From the NCBI GenBank assembly GCA_020747015.1, contig JAGTJM010000031.1, forward strand, positions 357,912 to 421,911: DNA of 64,000 nt, given 5' to 3'. The DNA comes from Pyrenochaeta sp. MPI-SDFR-AT-0127. Taxonomy: Eukaryota > Ascomycota > Dothideomycetes > Pleosporales > Cucurbitariaceae. The notes beneath the pieces were generated by a model. It was not told the origin of the DNA. It saw nothing but the letters and a program-made list of their open reading frames with translations, and did not search any database. Position 1 is the first letter of the stretch, and each line of letters opens with the position of its first letter. Positions 23,814 to 35,244 of the stretch are shown here, in pieces. The translations under genes and the position numbers were made by a program.

Positions 23814-25239
23814 TTAGTTGTATTGCATGTATGTCGCTGTGGAGTTGAACTTCAGGTTGCCCTTGATGACCTTGTCCACCGCAGCGAGGAAGTCTTTCTC
23901 GGTCGCCACCTTCCTCCTCGCTCGAATAGCAAACATACCTGCCTCGGTTGCTACGCTTCTTAATTCAGCGCCGGTGCTGTTAGGGCACAAACGTGAGATG
24001 AGCTCCCAGCGGATGTCACGCTCGACGCTCATACTCTTTGCATGAATGCGGAGAATGTTGGCACGGCCTTCCATATCTGGTAGTGAGAACTCAATCTTTC
24101 GATCAATACGGCCAGGACGCATGAGCGCGGGGTCAAGCGTTGAAGGCCGGTTCGTGGCAAACATGACCTTAATATTACCCCGAGCATCAAAGCCGTCGAG
24201 CTGCGTGATAAGCTCCAACATGGTACGCTGCACCTCATTGTCACCACCTGCCCCATCGTCGAAACGAGCTCCGCCCACAGCATCAATTTCGTCGAAGAAG
24301 ATGATACAGGCCTTCTTCGTCCGTGCCATCTCGAACAGCTCCCGAACCATGCGCGCTCCCTCACCGACGTACTTCTGGACCAGTTCTGAGCCGATGACGC
24401 GGATGAAGGTGGCGTCTGTTCGGTTCGCAACGGCTCGGGCGCAGAGTGTCTTTCCGGTTCCTGGAGGGCCGTAGAGAAGGGCACCCTTTGGAGGGTCAAT
24501 ACCGAGGTTCACGAAGCGTTCTGGTGATAATAGTGGCATTTCGACAACTTCCCGTAACTTCTCGATTTGCTCCTTGCAGCCTCCGACATCTCCATAGGTG
24601 ACATCAGGCTTGTCCTCGACCGTCATCATCGTCACCGAAGGGTCGATCTTGGGGGGCAGTGGGAGTAGAATCTGGTACTTGTTTCTATCAACACCCACTC
24701 GCATGCCCTCCTCGATGTCTGTGGGCGATACACGCTCTCCCAGGTTGACGACGAACTTTGCGATTTGCTTGACATTGATGACATATTTGCTTTTCTCGGA
24801 GTCTTTCTCGTCCTGTATTATCTTGGTGCAGCGTGCGACCTGGAGAGGCTGCTCTTCTTGCATTCGTTGCCGGTCGGCGGCGATGTCCCAGAGATGTGGT
24901 GGTGCAAGACCTGTGTCTGATTCCTACAGCTTGTTAGCTGGTTGGGGCTGGCAACAAAGTCCCTAGGGAAGCTACCTTGACACCAATCTTCTCGTTTATT
25001 GTCTGCTGCTTATCCTTGATTTCCTTCTCGAGCTTCTTGAGCTCCGCACCGTAGGGCGCGGCGCCGTACGTCTTCAGCACCTGGATGTCCCTGTCGCCAT
25101 CTTAGCCCCACGATTCCTGCAAACATGTGCCAACAGTGTCTTACTCATCTGTGAGGGGTGTGATCTTCTTCTCCTCTACCTCGTCGTCGGCGAAGTTCTT
25201 CTGGTACTTCTCCCAGCTGCTGCCCGTGGCGCTGGGCAT
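23814..25239 (-). CDS. RPT1: 26S proteasome regulatory AAA ATPase Rpt1
   Basis: This is one of six ATPases of the 19S particle that unfold ubiquitinated proteins and feed them into the 20S core. Exons on the minus strand are 25239-25145, 25090-24976 and 24923-23814, encoding 439 aa. The N-terminal part has a coiled coil (AELKKLEKEIKDKQQTINEKIG) and an OB domain. The AAA domain has Walker A GPPGTGKT, Walker B CIIFFDEIDA, pore loop KYVGEG and arginine fingers RPGRIDR. The wording RFVNLGIDPPKGALLYGPPG and the C-terminus TYMQYN, which lacks an HbYX motif, identify Rpt1 rather than Rpt2, Rpt3 or Rpt5. It is divergent from CCT4 across 334 bp. Confidence 0.96.
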
Positions 25240-25573
25240 GTTTGTGATGAGAGCGGCGTACGGTGGATGGAAGCGGGCGAAAGTGACTGGGCAGTGTGTA
25301 TGCTGTGTGTATGGTTCGGGAAAATGTAGTGTGAATGGGGTAGGGTCGACAAGATATGGGAAAGATGGCGGGTGTGGGTGCTGTTTGAGGGAATGGACAC
25401 GGCCGGCAGTCTAAGTAGCTTGTGAGGCTCTCCGGCGGTGCCTTTGGCCGGCCTTGGCGTGCTAGGTTTCGCGCCTCCAAATTATTTCGTTCGCGTCTGG
25501 GGCAGCCAAACACCCCACTCCTACGCACACGATACCCCTCCTTTTGCCCTTTTTTGTTCCCGTATATCTCAAG
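25240..25573. promoter_or_regulatory. Divergent promoter of RPT1 and CCT4
   Basis: Only 334 bp separate the two start codons, so the promoters must overlap. I looked for the yeast proteasome element GGTGGCAAA on both strands and found no exact copy. Confidence 0.6.
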
Positions 25574-27381
25574 ATGGCTGCCCAAGTTGCAGGCGGAGGC
25601 GGCGGAAATGCTGCGTTCAAAGTATGCACCCTATGCTCCCCGCTTTGTAAAAACATGGACTGACGCAGGCGCCAGGACAAGGAGAAGCCTAGAGCTGTCC
25701 GGAGCGCCAACATCATTGCTGCAAGAGGTAGGTTGGCTTCCCAGCGTCACTGGAAAATATCCTCACTAACCCACTATGTGCAGCGGTGGCCGATGCGATC
25801 CGCACAGTATGTCCCACACTGCGTTGTTGGGGACACATCAGATACTAATATTCATACAGTCTCTGGGACCCAAGGGAATGGACAAGATGGTGCGTTTGCA
25901 CAATTTGGCTTGGAGCTATCGGCCCTAACCTGTAGCAGATCCAAACCGGCAAAGGTGAAACCATCATCACAAACGACGGCGCTACCATGTTGAACCAGAT
26001 GAGCGTCATGCACCCATCTGCAAAGATGCTCGTCGATCTCGCGCATGCACAAGACATCGAAGCAGGAGACGGCACAACATCAGTCGTGGTCATTGCAGGA
26101 AGCTTGCTGGGAGCAGCGGAGCGGTTACTGGGCAAGGGCATCCACCCCACAGTCATATCAGAAGCATTCCAGCGAGCAGCACAAGAAGCGATATCCATTT
26201 TGACCGAGATGGCCATTCCCATCTCGCTTACCGATAGGCAGACTCTGCTCAAGACTGCCACTACTGCGTTGTCTTCTAAAATTGTCGCGCAAGAGCCCAA
26301 GCTGCCCATCATGGCGGTGGATTCCGTCTTGAAGGTCATCGATTCCAAGACTGCGGATAATGTCGACTTGAAGAACATCAGAATGATCAAGAAGCAGGGT
26401 GGCACCATTGAAGACAGCGAGATGATCGATGGGCTGGTGCTTAACCAGCCCGTAGTCAAGAGCGCGGGTGGACCAACAATAAAGGAGAAGGCTCGGATAG
26501 GTCTCATTCAGTTTCAGCTGAGTCCCCCCAAACCAGATATGGAAAACCAGATTGTAGTCAACGACTACCGGCAGATGGACAAGATTCTCAAGGAGGAGCG
26601 GACGTACCTGCTAAACATGGTCAAGAAGATTCAAAAAGCAAAGTGCAATGTCCTCTTTATTCAAAAGTCGATTCTGCGAGATGCGGTGAATGACCTTAGT
26701 CTGCATTTTCTGTCGAAGCTCAAGATCCTGGTGATCAAAGATATTGAGCGGGATGAGATTGAGTTCATCTGTAAGAGCACGGGTTGCAAACCCATTGCCG
26801 ATATCGACTCCTTCACCGAGGACAAGCTTGGATCAGCAGACCTTGTCGAAGAAGTACAAGCATCCGGCGCTCGATATGTAAAGGTTTCAGGCGTAAAGTC
26901 GATAGTGAACACCGTCTCCATCGTCTGTCGTGGCGCCAACAGCCTTATCCTAGATGAAACTGAGCGCTCACTACATGATGCACACTGCGCAATCCGCTCC
27001 CTAGTCAAGAAGAAGGCGCTTCTTGCTGGTGGCGGCGCTCCTGAAATCGAGATTGCGCATCAGCTCTCCCTCCGCGCCCGTGAGCTGTCCGGCACCGAAG
27101 CCATCTGCTGGAAAGCATTTGCCGATGCCATGGAGGTCATTCCAACGACCTTGGCCGAAAACGCTGGTCTGAATAGCATAAAGGTTGTCACAGAGCTAAG
27201 GCATAGGCATGCGCAAGAGCAGAAGAACGCGGGAATCAGCATCAAGAGTGGGGGAGTCAAGAACGATATTGGGGAGGAGAATGTTCTGCAACCGCTCCTG
27301 GTCAGCACGAGCGCAATTGAGCTGGCGGCCGAAACAGTCAAGATGATTCTACGGATTGATGACATCGCTTTGTCAAGGTAA
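25574..27381 (+). CDS. CCT4: T-complex protein 1 delta subunit (CCT4)
   Basis: This is a subunit of the cytosolic TRiC/CCT chaperonin, which folds actin, tubulin and WD40 proteins. It has five exons: 25574-25621, 25676-25727, 25784-25806 (23 nt), 25860-25889 (30 nt) and 25939-27381, giving 531 aa, the family length. The N-terminus is Gly-rich (AAQVAGGGGGNAAFK), then DKEKPRAVRSANIIAARAVA. ATP-site motifs are SLGPKGMDKM, TNDGATML and GDGTTSVVV. The apical-domain sequence RGANSLILDETERSLHDA and the equatorial GGGAPEIEIAHQLS are typical of delta. All four introns fall in the first 320 bp, and the small exons keep phase. Its neighbour encodes a proteasome ATPase. Confidence 0.96.
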
Positions 27382-27986
27382 AGACTTGGTTGCTGAACAG
27401 ACGAGGTACGGCAGAAAGAGCAGATACCACGAGTAATGAAAAGCTTCTGAAGCAAAGCGTATCATGTGAGACCTACGATTCGGTACATGAACGAAACGCA
27501 TGGGTGCAATGAATGCATGCAATCTAAATCAAAATCTGCGGATTTCCCATTTCTGTTCCCCAGCTAATATGAATTCACTATGATATATGTTCATCTGCTT
27601 TGCTACCTCAATGCAGCTAGGCGTACCCCCCTAAGTGTAACAGGCGTACAGCAATGCGCAGAACCAGCTGTCTTTCGTGCTGACGTTGTGCGATCATCCG
27701 CAATGACAAGCAATCTCTTACACTGGTGGAGTCTCATCAACAGTACTCGATGTTATCACCCCTGTGATCTTGAGGCACAGCTTGTACCATTCCTTCCCTG
27801 CAGTTCCACAATTTGGCTCTAATCTGAGCATCTGCTCGCGAATGGTCGTCACGATTCACGATGATACTTACTCTTCTAGCGGTTTAGTATGCACATCATA
27901 TAATTGATCGTCGACTTACATCACAACTAGATTCGCTGCAGCACATTGCAGTCTGTGCAGCTCATGCGTGTTTTGAGTGGTGGGGA

Positions 27987-28034
27987 GGGGGGGGGCAGTT
28001 CTCCCGCATGGCAGTCTTTTGATGCCCCCCCCCC
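27987..28034. repeat. G9...C10 inverted repeat
   Basis: A run of nine G followed by CA (27987-27997) faces TG followed by ten C (28023-28034), with about 25 nt between. The arms pair as an 11-bp GC hairpin, and each run could also form quadruplex-like or i-motif-like structures. Confidence 0.75.
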
Positions 28035-29222
28035 TTTATCCCCTGTCATATTGCTTCCTTCACGAAGAAACGCATTCGAACAATCAGCGAAGACCTGCTT
28101 CCTAATCTCGCATGCTGCACCAATCTTGTCTTACAACCCTATGCTCCATTACGATGCACTGATGCTAAGGATTTGCAGGAGAAATGGCAATACCAGGATA
28201 TTTCATTCAGCTTTTGAGAGTTGTCAGATGCTCCACAGCGGCATGTAATCTTCGCCATGAATTAAATGTGGCACTGTCACTTGATGCCCACGAACTAGTC
28301 CTTTAAGTTTGGCATGCCATGTCTCAGTCTCGACATGCACTTCCTATCGCGCGTTGCACCACCTTGCACTTTTGCAAGGCACGCGACTTCTCAAATATCA
28401 GGTGAGACACTGTCTACTTTATCTTGACTCGAGATTCCTTTGAGGTTCAGCTATTATGTGTATACGAATCAAATGCCACTACCCCTCTATTGTTGGAAAC
28501 ATACTACGCTACAGCGTTTCAGAAGGCTTATTCGGCTCTTTCGGATCTCAGTTCTTGTGTGCAGTCAACTGTTCTGGTATTCTACTTCTACGACTGCCAT
28601 CGATGCTTCCTTAAAGATGTCAGTCGAGCTAAATGATGTCTCTAGTGCGTGGGCGAAGAGGTAGCTTCAACCCATCATACCAAGGAAGCAAAAGGACCAT
28701 AGTTCGTGTACATGGGTTACGGTTCTCTATCTTGAGTATCACTGGTTGTCATGCTGACCTCTTCTTCGAAAATTGCTCGAGAAAGAAAAGTGGAGTACCA
28801 TAAGATCGTCGGTAAACCTGCCTCATCCTTAGCCAGACAAGTAACTACTGCGAGGGCTGCTCAAGAGTCGTAGTGTAAGCAAAAAGGGAAGGGATCCTTG
28901 CATTGCAAATCTGAAACTACCAGGGTTGTAAGGCGGTAGCAAGAACTTTGGCACGGTAGCGAACTTTGCCGGTATCTAGTGTCAAGGTACGATGAATCTT
29001 GGTTGACTACAATCCAAGACAATCAGAGGCAGGTCAACTGTGAGAGAGGTTGATATGCAACTAGAGTGAATACTGGAATTTAACTTGATGTGACAAATGC
29101 GCAGATACTCCGACATCGACGCCATAGGTTTCCATCAGACTGTAATTGGTGCGGTGATTAAACTCAATGTAGCGGGGACATGAAACAACAGATGGCAGTC
29201 AAGATGGAAAGTCGAATCATTG

Positions 29223-29240
29223 AAGCAAGCAAGCAAGCAA
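29223..29240. repeat. AAGC microsatellite
   Basis: Four and a half tandem copies of AAGC lie in the spacer downstream of CCT4. Confidence 0.8.
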
Positions 29241-29646
29241 AAATAGATCATACATAGAAAAAAGGCCTGCGCATTCGCTGCTGGGTATCATTTATCGTAA
29301 CATCGCTAGCTAAGCTAAAAAGGTAGATGGCGAAGACGGAAGGTATACGCCTTGTTTCATGCATCGTGATGATCGTACACTGTACATTATCGGGCCGCGA
29401 TTATAATGGGTGGCCTGAAGAGAGAAACGCCCGCTGAAGTGCAACAAATTTATCAAGAACTAGAGAAGAAGGGCAAAATAAAACCAATGTCGAAACTGAA
29501 GAGGGGCACTGTATGAAAATGTGATCCGCTGCTGAGATACGCGGTGAACTCAGACTGCGGATATAATCCAATTCCAGCAGGTCCGGGAAGGACCATGCAA
29601 TCAAGCCTTCCAGGTGAGACATTGCACAAAGCATTAGAAGAATTCA

Positions 29647-31287
29647 TCATCGGCCCTTCAAGCTGGCGCGCTTCAAGAGACGTGTGACAAGATTTCCGCG
29701 CGGCTTCGGCTTGATGTAAAATGGGCCTTTGGTGCCAGTCATGTCATCGGTCAGAACCAAGTCCTCAAGCGCCAGCGGGTTCCGTTCGTCTCTCGTGACT
29801 TTGGGCCCAGAAGACTGCCAGCCGTACAATTGATCGTCGTCAGATCGTAGATCGGGGCGAGTGAGAGTCATTCGTAGAGTCATCTCTCGATTTAAGTGTC
29901 CGACAACAGGATGCATAGGAGGAAGGCCAGTAGAATCGATGGAGAACTTTGATTGTGATACTTGGCGGGAATGCAAGCGGAAGGAAGGACCGGTGCTTGA
30001 AGGGGTTGCAGGAGACTCGGCATCCGCAACGGAGTCCTCATCGGATTCAAGGCCTTGATTTTCGCTGCCAGTGTCCTCGAGAAAGGAGAGACTTCCGCCC
30101 TTTAAGAACGTGTGCATGTCTCGACTGAATTTGCGAGCATGGCTAGTAATGGGGGGAAGGTGGTAATGGGGAGTAGTTGTGTCGGCCCCAGCGGCGGACG
30201 GGAAGCCAAATTCAATGGCCTCGTCAAACTTCTGCGGAGAAGCCAGGTACATGCGCAGCTTCTTTCTTGCTTCGGGATCCTGATAGTGGGCAGCCTCGGG
30301 GTCAAAGACGAGCGGGGTGGGCGTGTTGGAGGATCTTCGGCCGGACAGTGATGAAGAGTGTGCACGCTCATGCCGTGGACCAGACGCTCCAATGAAAAGA
30401 GGGGCGTCTACCATGAGCACGGCAGACGAAGTCGAGTGGCGAGGAGGCGCTGTGGTGAGGGACATTGTCCGCCTGACGTTGTGCAAAGGGGAGGCTTTGG
30501 TAGAGACAGTGGGGCTCATGATGTCGAGATAGAGCAGATTGGCGGCCCTGTGGCTTTGGTCCTCTCGTGTGGTGGACTGGCGGAACGAGGGCCGGCTGGG
30601 ACTGACCAAGGACGAGGCTGACGATGATGATGTTGGCGGACGGCAGTGTTCGGATGCAGGGCCGTCAGTGCTGGCAAAGTCAAACTGGAAGTCGTTGAAG
30701 CGCTGTCGTGCCCGCTCAAAGTTGGCGTCGTGGAGGAGATGGGCGGCTTGGTGGGCCTTTGCGAGCAGCAGCACCTGCTCTTGATGCGAGAAATGCTGCT
30801 TCCGCACCTTGTCAGGCAAAGAGAGGAAAAAGTCAACGTCGGCCTCTGAGATGCCGTGGGCCTGGTCGAGCTGGTCGAGCTTGTCGTGCTTGTCTGGCTT
30901 GTCTGGCTTGCGCGCTCGACGCCGGGATGCCAGAGTCAACGAGGGGCGGAACGGGGTTGATGAACTTGCCCGCGAGGAGCGGCCAGAGGCAGGGCCAGAG
31001 GTAGGCTCCTCGAACGCCTGTTGCTGGATCTGCAGGCGCTCCAGGGATGAAAAGTACTTTCTCCTGCAGCGGCACGGATTAGCGATGGCATAATGGTCGA
31101 CTCGGGCTGCAAGGTACGTGGGCTTGGTGGGGGGGGGTGGACTGAGGGTATGCAGGCGACAACGCGCCCCTATCACGTCGTCGGCTAATCAGCGACGCAG
31201 GAACAAGACGTACTGGACTGAAAGTGGCAGCGCGTCGAAGTCGGCCTGGCGGAGAGGCGGATGGTGTCTCTTCGCGTTGCTCTTCAT
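29647..31287 (-). CDS. Conserved-looking, mostly disordered fungal protein, 496 aa
   Basis: I do not recognise a named family. Exons are 31287-31214 and 31063-29647, with a 150-nt intron; phase is kept. This start gives a plausible N-terminus (MKSNAKRHHPPLRQADFDAL) joined to RKYFSSLERLQIQQQAFEE. The alternative unspliced start at 31176 would encode an implausible Pro/Cys-rich leader. One segment looks conserved: ISEADVDFFLSLPDKVRKQH followed by a helix QVLLLAKAHQAAHLLHDA (residues about 95-155). The rest is Ser/Thr/Pro-rich and probably disordered, apart from a segment DPEARKKLRMYLASPQKFDE near the middle. The C-terminus is basic (KPRGNLVTRLLKRASLKGR). A cytosolic regulatory or scaffold role is only a guess. 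Confidence 0.72.
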
Positions 31288-32458
31288 GGCTGCGGCTCCA
31301 GAGCAGAGTGCAAGTGATGGCGTCGCGCTCGCCCTGGACACTGGCCGTCGTCGAGCTCACCGGGATGGGCAAGGCCTTCTTGTATCGACAAGGTGGGCCG
31401 GGGACGGCCGTGGCAGGGTGAAGCAAGTGGGCAGAGGGTGGGCAAAGAAGCAAAGAGCAAAGAGATCAAATACAGCGGCCACTGCGGGAAGCAGAAACAT
31501 GCTGAGGGCCGCGCAGCATACTGCAGATGCAACTTGGGGCGGCTGCATATTCGTACGGTCGGGATGCTACAGCTGCAGCCATCGCGCCGCCGGACACGCA
31601 TCTTTTGGCCCTCCTGCTCATAAACGGGGCCCTAGCACTAGTCGTGGCTCTCTATCCGAGAGTCAATCACAGCAACAACACCATGACTTGGGCCAATGGG
31701 TCCGCGCTTCGTGGTCCTACCGCCCTCTTCCACCTTGCCGTCCGCTGTTTCAGGGCTCAGGGCCATGGTCACCCAAGGAGCAACAACTCCCAAGCGGGGC
31801 CGGCCTGCTTAGCGCGCTGGCCTGCGACACACCGCATCAAAAATCGTTACCCGGCTGATGGAATCCATCGTAGCCCCGATGTCGACCACATGGCTCACTC
31901 GTTTCGTTTAGCCTTTCATCAGCTTTGCTTCTGGAAAACCGTGCCTCGGACCATCCGAGTGGCTGCTTCAAACCATCAGCCAGAGATGGGACAAGTAATA
32001 CTGCCCAGACTGTCACACTCCTTGTGCTCCCTCGCGGCCATGCCTGTGTAACGGCAAAGCTGAGGAGCATGCACGCTGCATGCGAGCCATCCATGCGAGC
32101 AAATTGCCTATACGAATGTTGTCTGATTGCAGAGTAGAAGCAAGGGTATCTCAAGAACAGAACAGCATCCACCTCCAAAACACCCAGCACATTGCCGCTT
32201 CCCCAAATCACCTCTCGCAATACCCAACCACTGGCAGCCTATACAGAGTCCATTTCCACCAAAGCTCACATACGCCTTGGCGCCGTTTCTCTACTCTGCA
32301 AATGTGAGCCGTCATACAAAGGAAAAACAGGTGGGCTTTCTGGCTGCAATTCGGGAGGATGCCCAACAGTTCCGTCGCTTGAAAATTGCAAACTCAATCA
32401 ATCTTTGAGATTATAGCCCATCCGGTCAACAAGATAGCCCGCAGAGCCTGTCAACATT
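31288..32458. other. Intergenic region upstream of the 496-aa gene
   Basis: This stretch of about 1.2 kb lies between the start of the 496-aa gene and the end of the ELMO gene, both minus. Long open frames on both strands (for example 31118-31858 plus) overlap each other and have biased composition without domains. It presumably holds the promoter. Confidence 0.4.
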
Positions 32459-34706
32459 TCAGGCTCCTGCTATGTCGTAATAGAACTCATCGTCCAGTCC
32501 TTCGCGGCTCGGAAGGATCGGCTCTTCCAATCCAAGGTCCTCAAATCGAACATTGAGTAACCGGATTTTAAGCCCGTAGCCGCCGATAAAATTGACCAGC
32601 TTATTCGTGTCGGCTGTAATCGGTTGTTGATTAAGTAGCATCAGCAATCCGTCAAGCCACTCGGATGCAAGAGTGTGGCTCTGAGGATGCAAGTGCAACA
32701 AAATCGACTCCTTTCGTCCTGCGCCCGAGCCACCAGAAGTCTGCCGCGAGTGATTAGCCTGTAGCAAGTAGCCGTGAATCGTGATCTTCGTCGATGTAGA
32801 AGCACGCTCGTGGCCGGGCAGGGTTGTGACAGTGCTGTCAGACGAAGAAGTTGAAGGTGCCGACGCCGAGACATTGCTCACAACAGAAGACACAATGGAG
32901 AGATCAACTGTTGATGCACGTCAGCCACAGCAGTAACACAAGCTATACAACATAGTGAGCAATGTTACACTTACTCTTTTCCTGCAGCGCATCCAGCCTC
33001 GGCTCTGTCGATGTCTTTTCGTCGAAGTCCGCGTAATGCAGATATCGTCGGTTGTGTGACAGTCGGACGAAGCGCCATGCCGAAGGCACAGACCGATCGA
33101 GTGTCTTGCTCGTTACTGGACCCGCATCTGAGCCATAATTCACACCAGTGGGAAACCATGCCCCATGAAGCAGGCATCTGATGCGCTGCTCCTTAACAAA
33201 TTGAAGAGCCTCATGGTTGAGTTCATCGCGAACTTGGCTATCGAGGGTCAGCTGGTTACAAAGTTTCAGAAATGGCAGTCGTACCGCAGATGATGGCCCC
33301 ACGCATCTTCATACGTGAGTTCAAGCAATTCCATTTGAAGCGCTCTCAGTCTCTTCAGCTCAAATTCCGCCAGCTCCTCCTCAACATCCTTGATTTCTTT
33401 AGTGCGTGGCGCTTGGCCAACAATCTGTTCAATCAGAATCCGCACCAGCTCTTCAATCTTCTCAAAATCTTCGGTCTGCGCGCCCGCGACCTTCCATAGG
33501 CGAAGAAAGGCGTTCAACCCACTGGTGTGCAGTCTTGACCAATGAAGCAACAAAGGCTTGAATGCTCGATCGAAGTTGGCCCGAGATTCCAGGGTTGTGT
33601 ATCTATGTGACTCGATATCGTCTGACTTGTCCACCTCAAAGTGCTCATAGAGTATCAAAGTGACGGATAGACTTGCACGGGCAATCGGACACCGCTGTTC
33701 GAGTGGCTCCGCGGATTGCTCTAACAGTAACTTCTGAAAACCATCTTCGTTTTTGAAGACGAAGTCAGTCAGGTCCATTAGACCGAGGAAACCGGTTGCA
33801 TCGAACTCCCAAGCTGGTGATTCGGTATCAAAACCTAACCGCCTCCACTTGACTGGGTTCTGCTTTTTGCTGCCTTTGGCATCTGACCCGGACTTGTCCG
33901 GATTGCTTGCGGTATGTAAACCGCGAATGGCTCTGCGATGGTCCGACTTCTCCAAGTCGACCTTTTGCTCTCTCCAATTCCTGAGCAGGATTTTTGTCAA
34001 TGATTGAAAGTCTAGTAATGGGTGCGCCAGATCCTGTATTGCGGAACTCTGCATCAGCCCGTACACGCTCTTAATCACGCCAAGTTCCTGTAACTGCTTT
34101 ATGAACTTGGGCCACTCAAAGTCGGCGTCATTTGCGATTGCATCGCGCATGAGCGCATTTATAAGCTGGAGGGAATTTGCACACAGTGCATGGTCGGCGG
34201 AGGTGATCTTCTCGACGAGCGCAGGGAGGAATCGCGGCTGAGTATCGACCGCTGGCTTCAGACGCTGGAAGCCAGTGACACCGGGCTGGGAATTGCGGTG
34301 CGAAGGGTGACCGACAATGGCCGCGAGAACTGACATGGCGCCACGATTGACATTGACGAGAGGTTGAGCGACTACGAGATCGACTATCTATAGCCCATCT
34401 GTCAGACCTGCTGATACGTCTGCGGCTCTCAAGACTTACTCTTGCGATCAGATCGTCGGTAACATGGTCCCAACCCTTGTCGAGCTCCAGCAGGCGTGCC
34501 AGAGACGTGAGACAGTAGGCCAGTGTGTTTCCTGTGGAATGTAGCGCGAGGAATCGGAGCTTAGGCAGCCCTCCTTCGTATATGAAGACGTCTGCAAAGG
34601 ACGGGTCCCCTATGGCGCTTTGCAGCTTGAACACTGCCATTTTCCGCACCGACTCCTCCTCCGCGCCGAGTCGCGCGACCAACTCGGAGACATTCACACT
34701 ATCCAT
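32459..34706 (-). CDS. LMO1: ELMO/CED-12 family protein (Lmo1-like)
   Basis: ELMO proteins bind DOCK-type guanine nucleotide exchange factors; the yeast Lmo1-Dck1 pair activates the GTPase Rho5 in stress and mitophagy signalling. Exons on the minus strand are 34706-34440, 34387-33285, 33237-32975 and 32907-32459, giving 693 aa. The N-terminal half is an armadillo-like helical region (LVARLGAEEESVRKMAVFKL, ALCANSLQLINALMRDA). The ELMO domain follows (RCPIARASLSVTLILYEHFE, then TSGLNAFLRLWKVAGAQ). Next come a helical hairpin (EELAEFELKRLRALQMELLE) and a C-terminal PH-like domain with RCLLHGAWFPTG, RRYLHYADF and FIGGYGLKIRLLNVRFEDLG. The 47-nt intron at 33238-33284 gives the family-like junction GHHLR-QVRDELNHEA. 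Confidence 0.88.
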
Positions 34707-35244
34707 AGCTTCAGACGCTCAGCAGAGGATGCCAGAAAGTGTGGGGTAAGATTGTGGGGGTGATGAGTTCATCACAACTACCTAGTGATGCACAACATCA
34801 TGTATGTACAAAAATGCCAAAACTCAGATGTACAATGGTGCTGATGGTCGTCAAAAAGGTGTTCCATTGTTTCACCCTTTACGGTCGCGTTAGCCTGTCG
34901 CGAACATTGGCTTGGCGACAGCACGTGTTGTGGGGGTCCTTGCGGCAGGGATCGCTGGCGCCTTCCTGCCTTGCCAGCGCTAGGCAGGTACAAGCTAGGG
35001 CGGTGATCCTCCGGGACAACAACACTTCGACTTCATCCTGTCCTTACTGGGCCGCGTTTCCCACCTGCGTCGCTCTTTCTTGTCCACTCTTGCTGTTGCG
35101 TTCCAGCGTTGAAGCCTTGTCCATCGCCTCTGCACTGTGCCTTCCTTGTCTTGTGCGCGCCCTACACATCCTGGCGGCCGCCCACCCCTTCCTCCTTCGA
35201 CTTTGACCTCGAAAATCTACTCGGCTTACCCTGAGCTTGGTGCC
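34707..35244. promoter_or_regulatory. Divergent promoter of the ELMO gene and the Cys-rich gene
   Basis: This 538-bp spacer separates two divergent start codons. The part nearest the plus-strand gene is C/T-rich, as in many fungal promoters. An open frame runs from 35137 into the gene, but the in-frame ATG at 35245 has a much better context. Confidence 0.45.

Larger units (their letters stand above)
27382..29646. other. Long intergenic region
   Basis: This 2.27-kb stretch lies between CCT4 (plus) and the 496-aa gene (minus), so it is a convergent 3'-3' region. It holds scattered open frames of at most about 100 codons with no conserved features, the G9/C10 inverted repeat, and an AAGC microsatellite. 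No tRNA or transposon was recognised. Confidence 0.4.

Noticed and set aside
25240..25573. Yeast-type proteasome-associated control element (GGTGGCAAA)
   Set aside because: No exact copy is present on either strand of the RPT1-CCT4 spacer.
29647..31176. Unspliced start of the 496-aa protein at 31176
   Set aside because: The leader would be a Pro/Cys-rich translation of a G9 run and flanking DNA. A 150-nt intron joins a much more plausible first exon in phase.
31118..31858. Open frame of 246 codons on the plus strand
   Set aside because: It lies opposite the first exon and promoter of the 496-aa gene, overlaps other long frames in GC-rich DNA and shows no domain-like sequence.
33252..33284. 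Shorter 33-nt intron in the ELMO gene
   Set aside because: The CAG acceptor at this length gives a poor junction. The 47-nt version yields HHLR-QVRDELNHEA, which fits the family.
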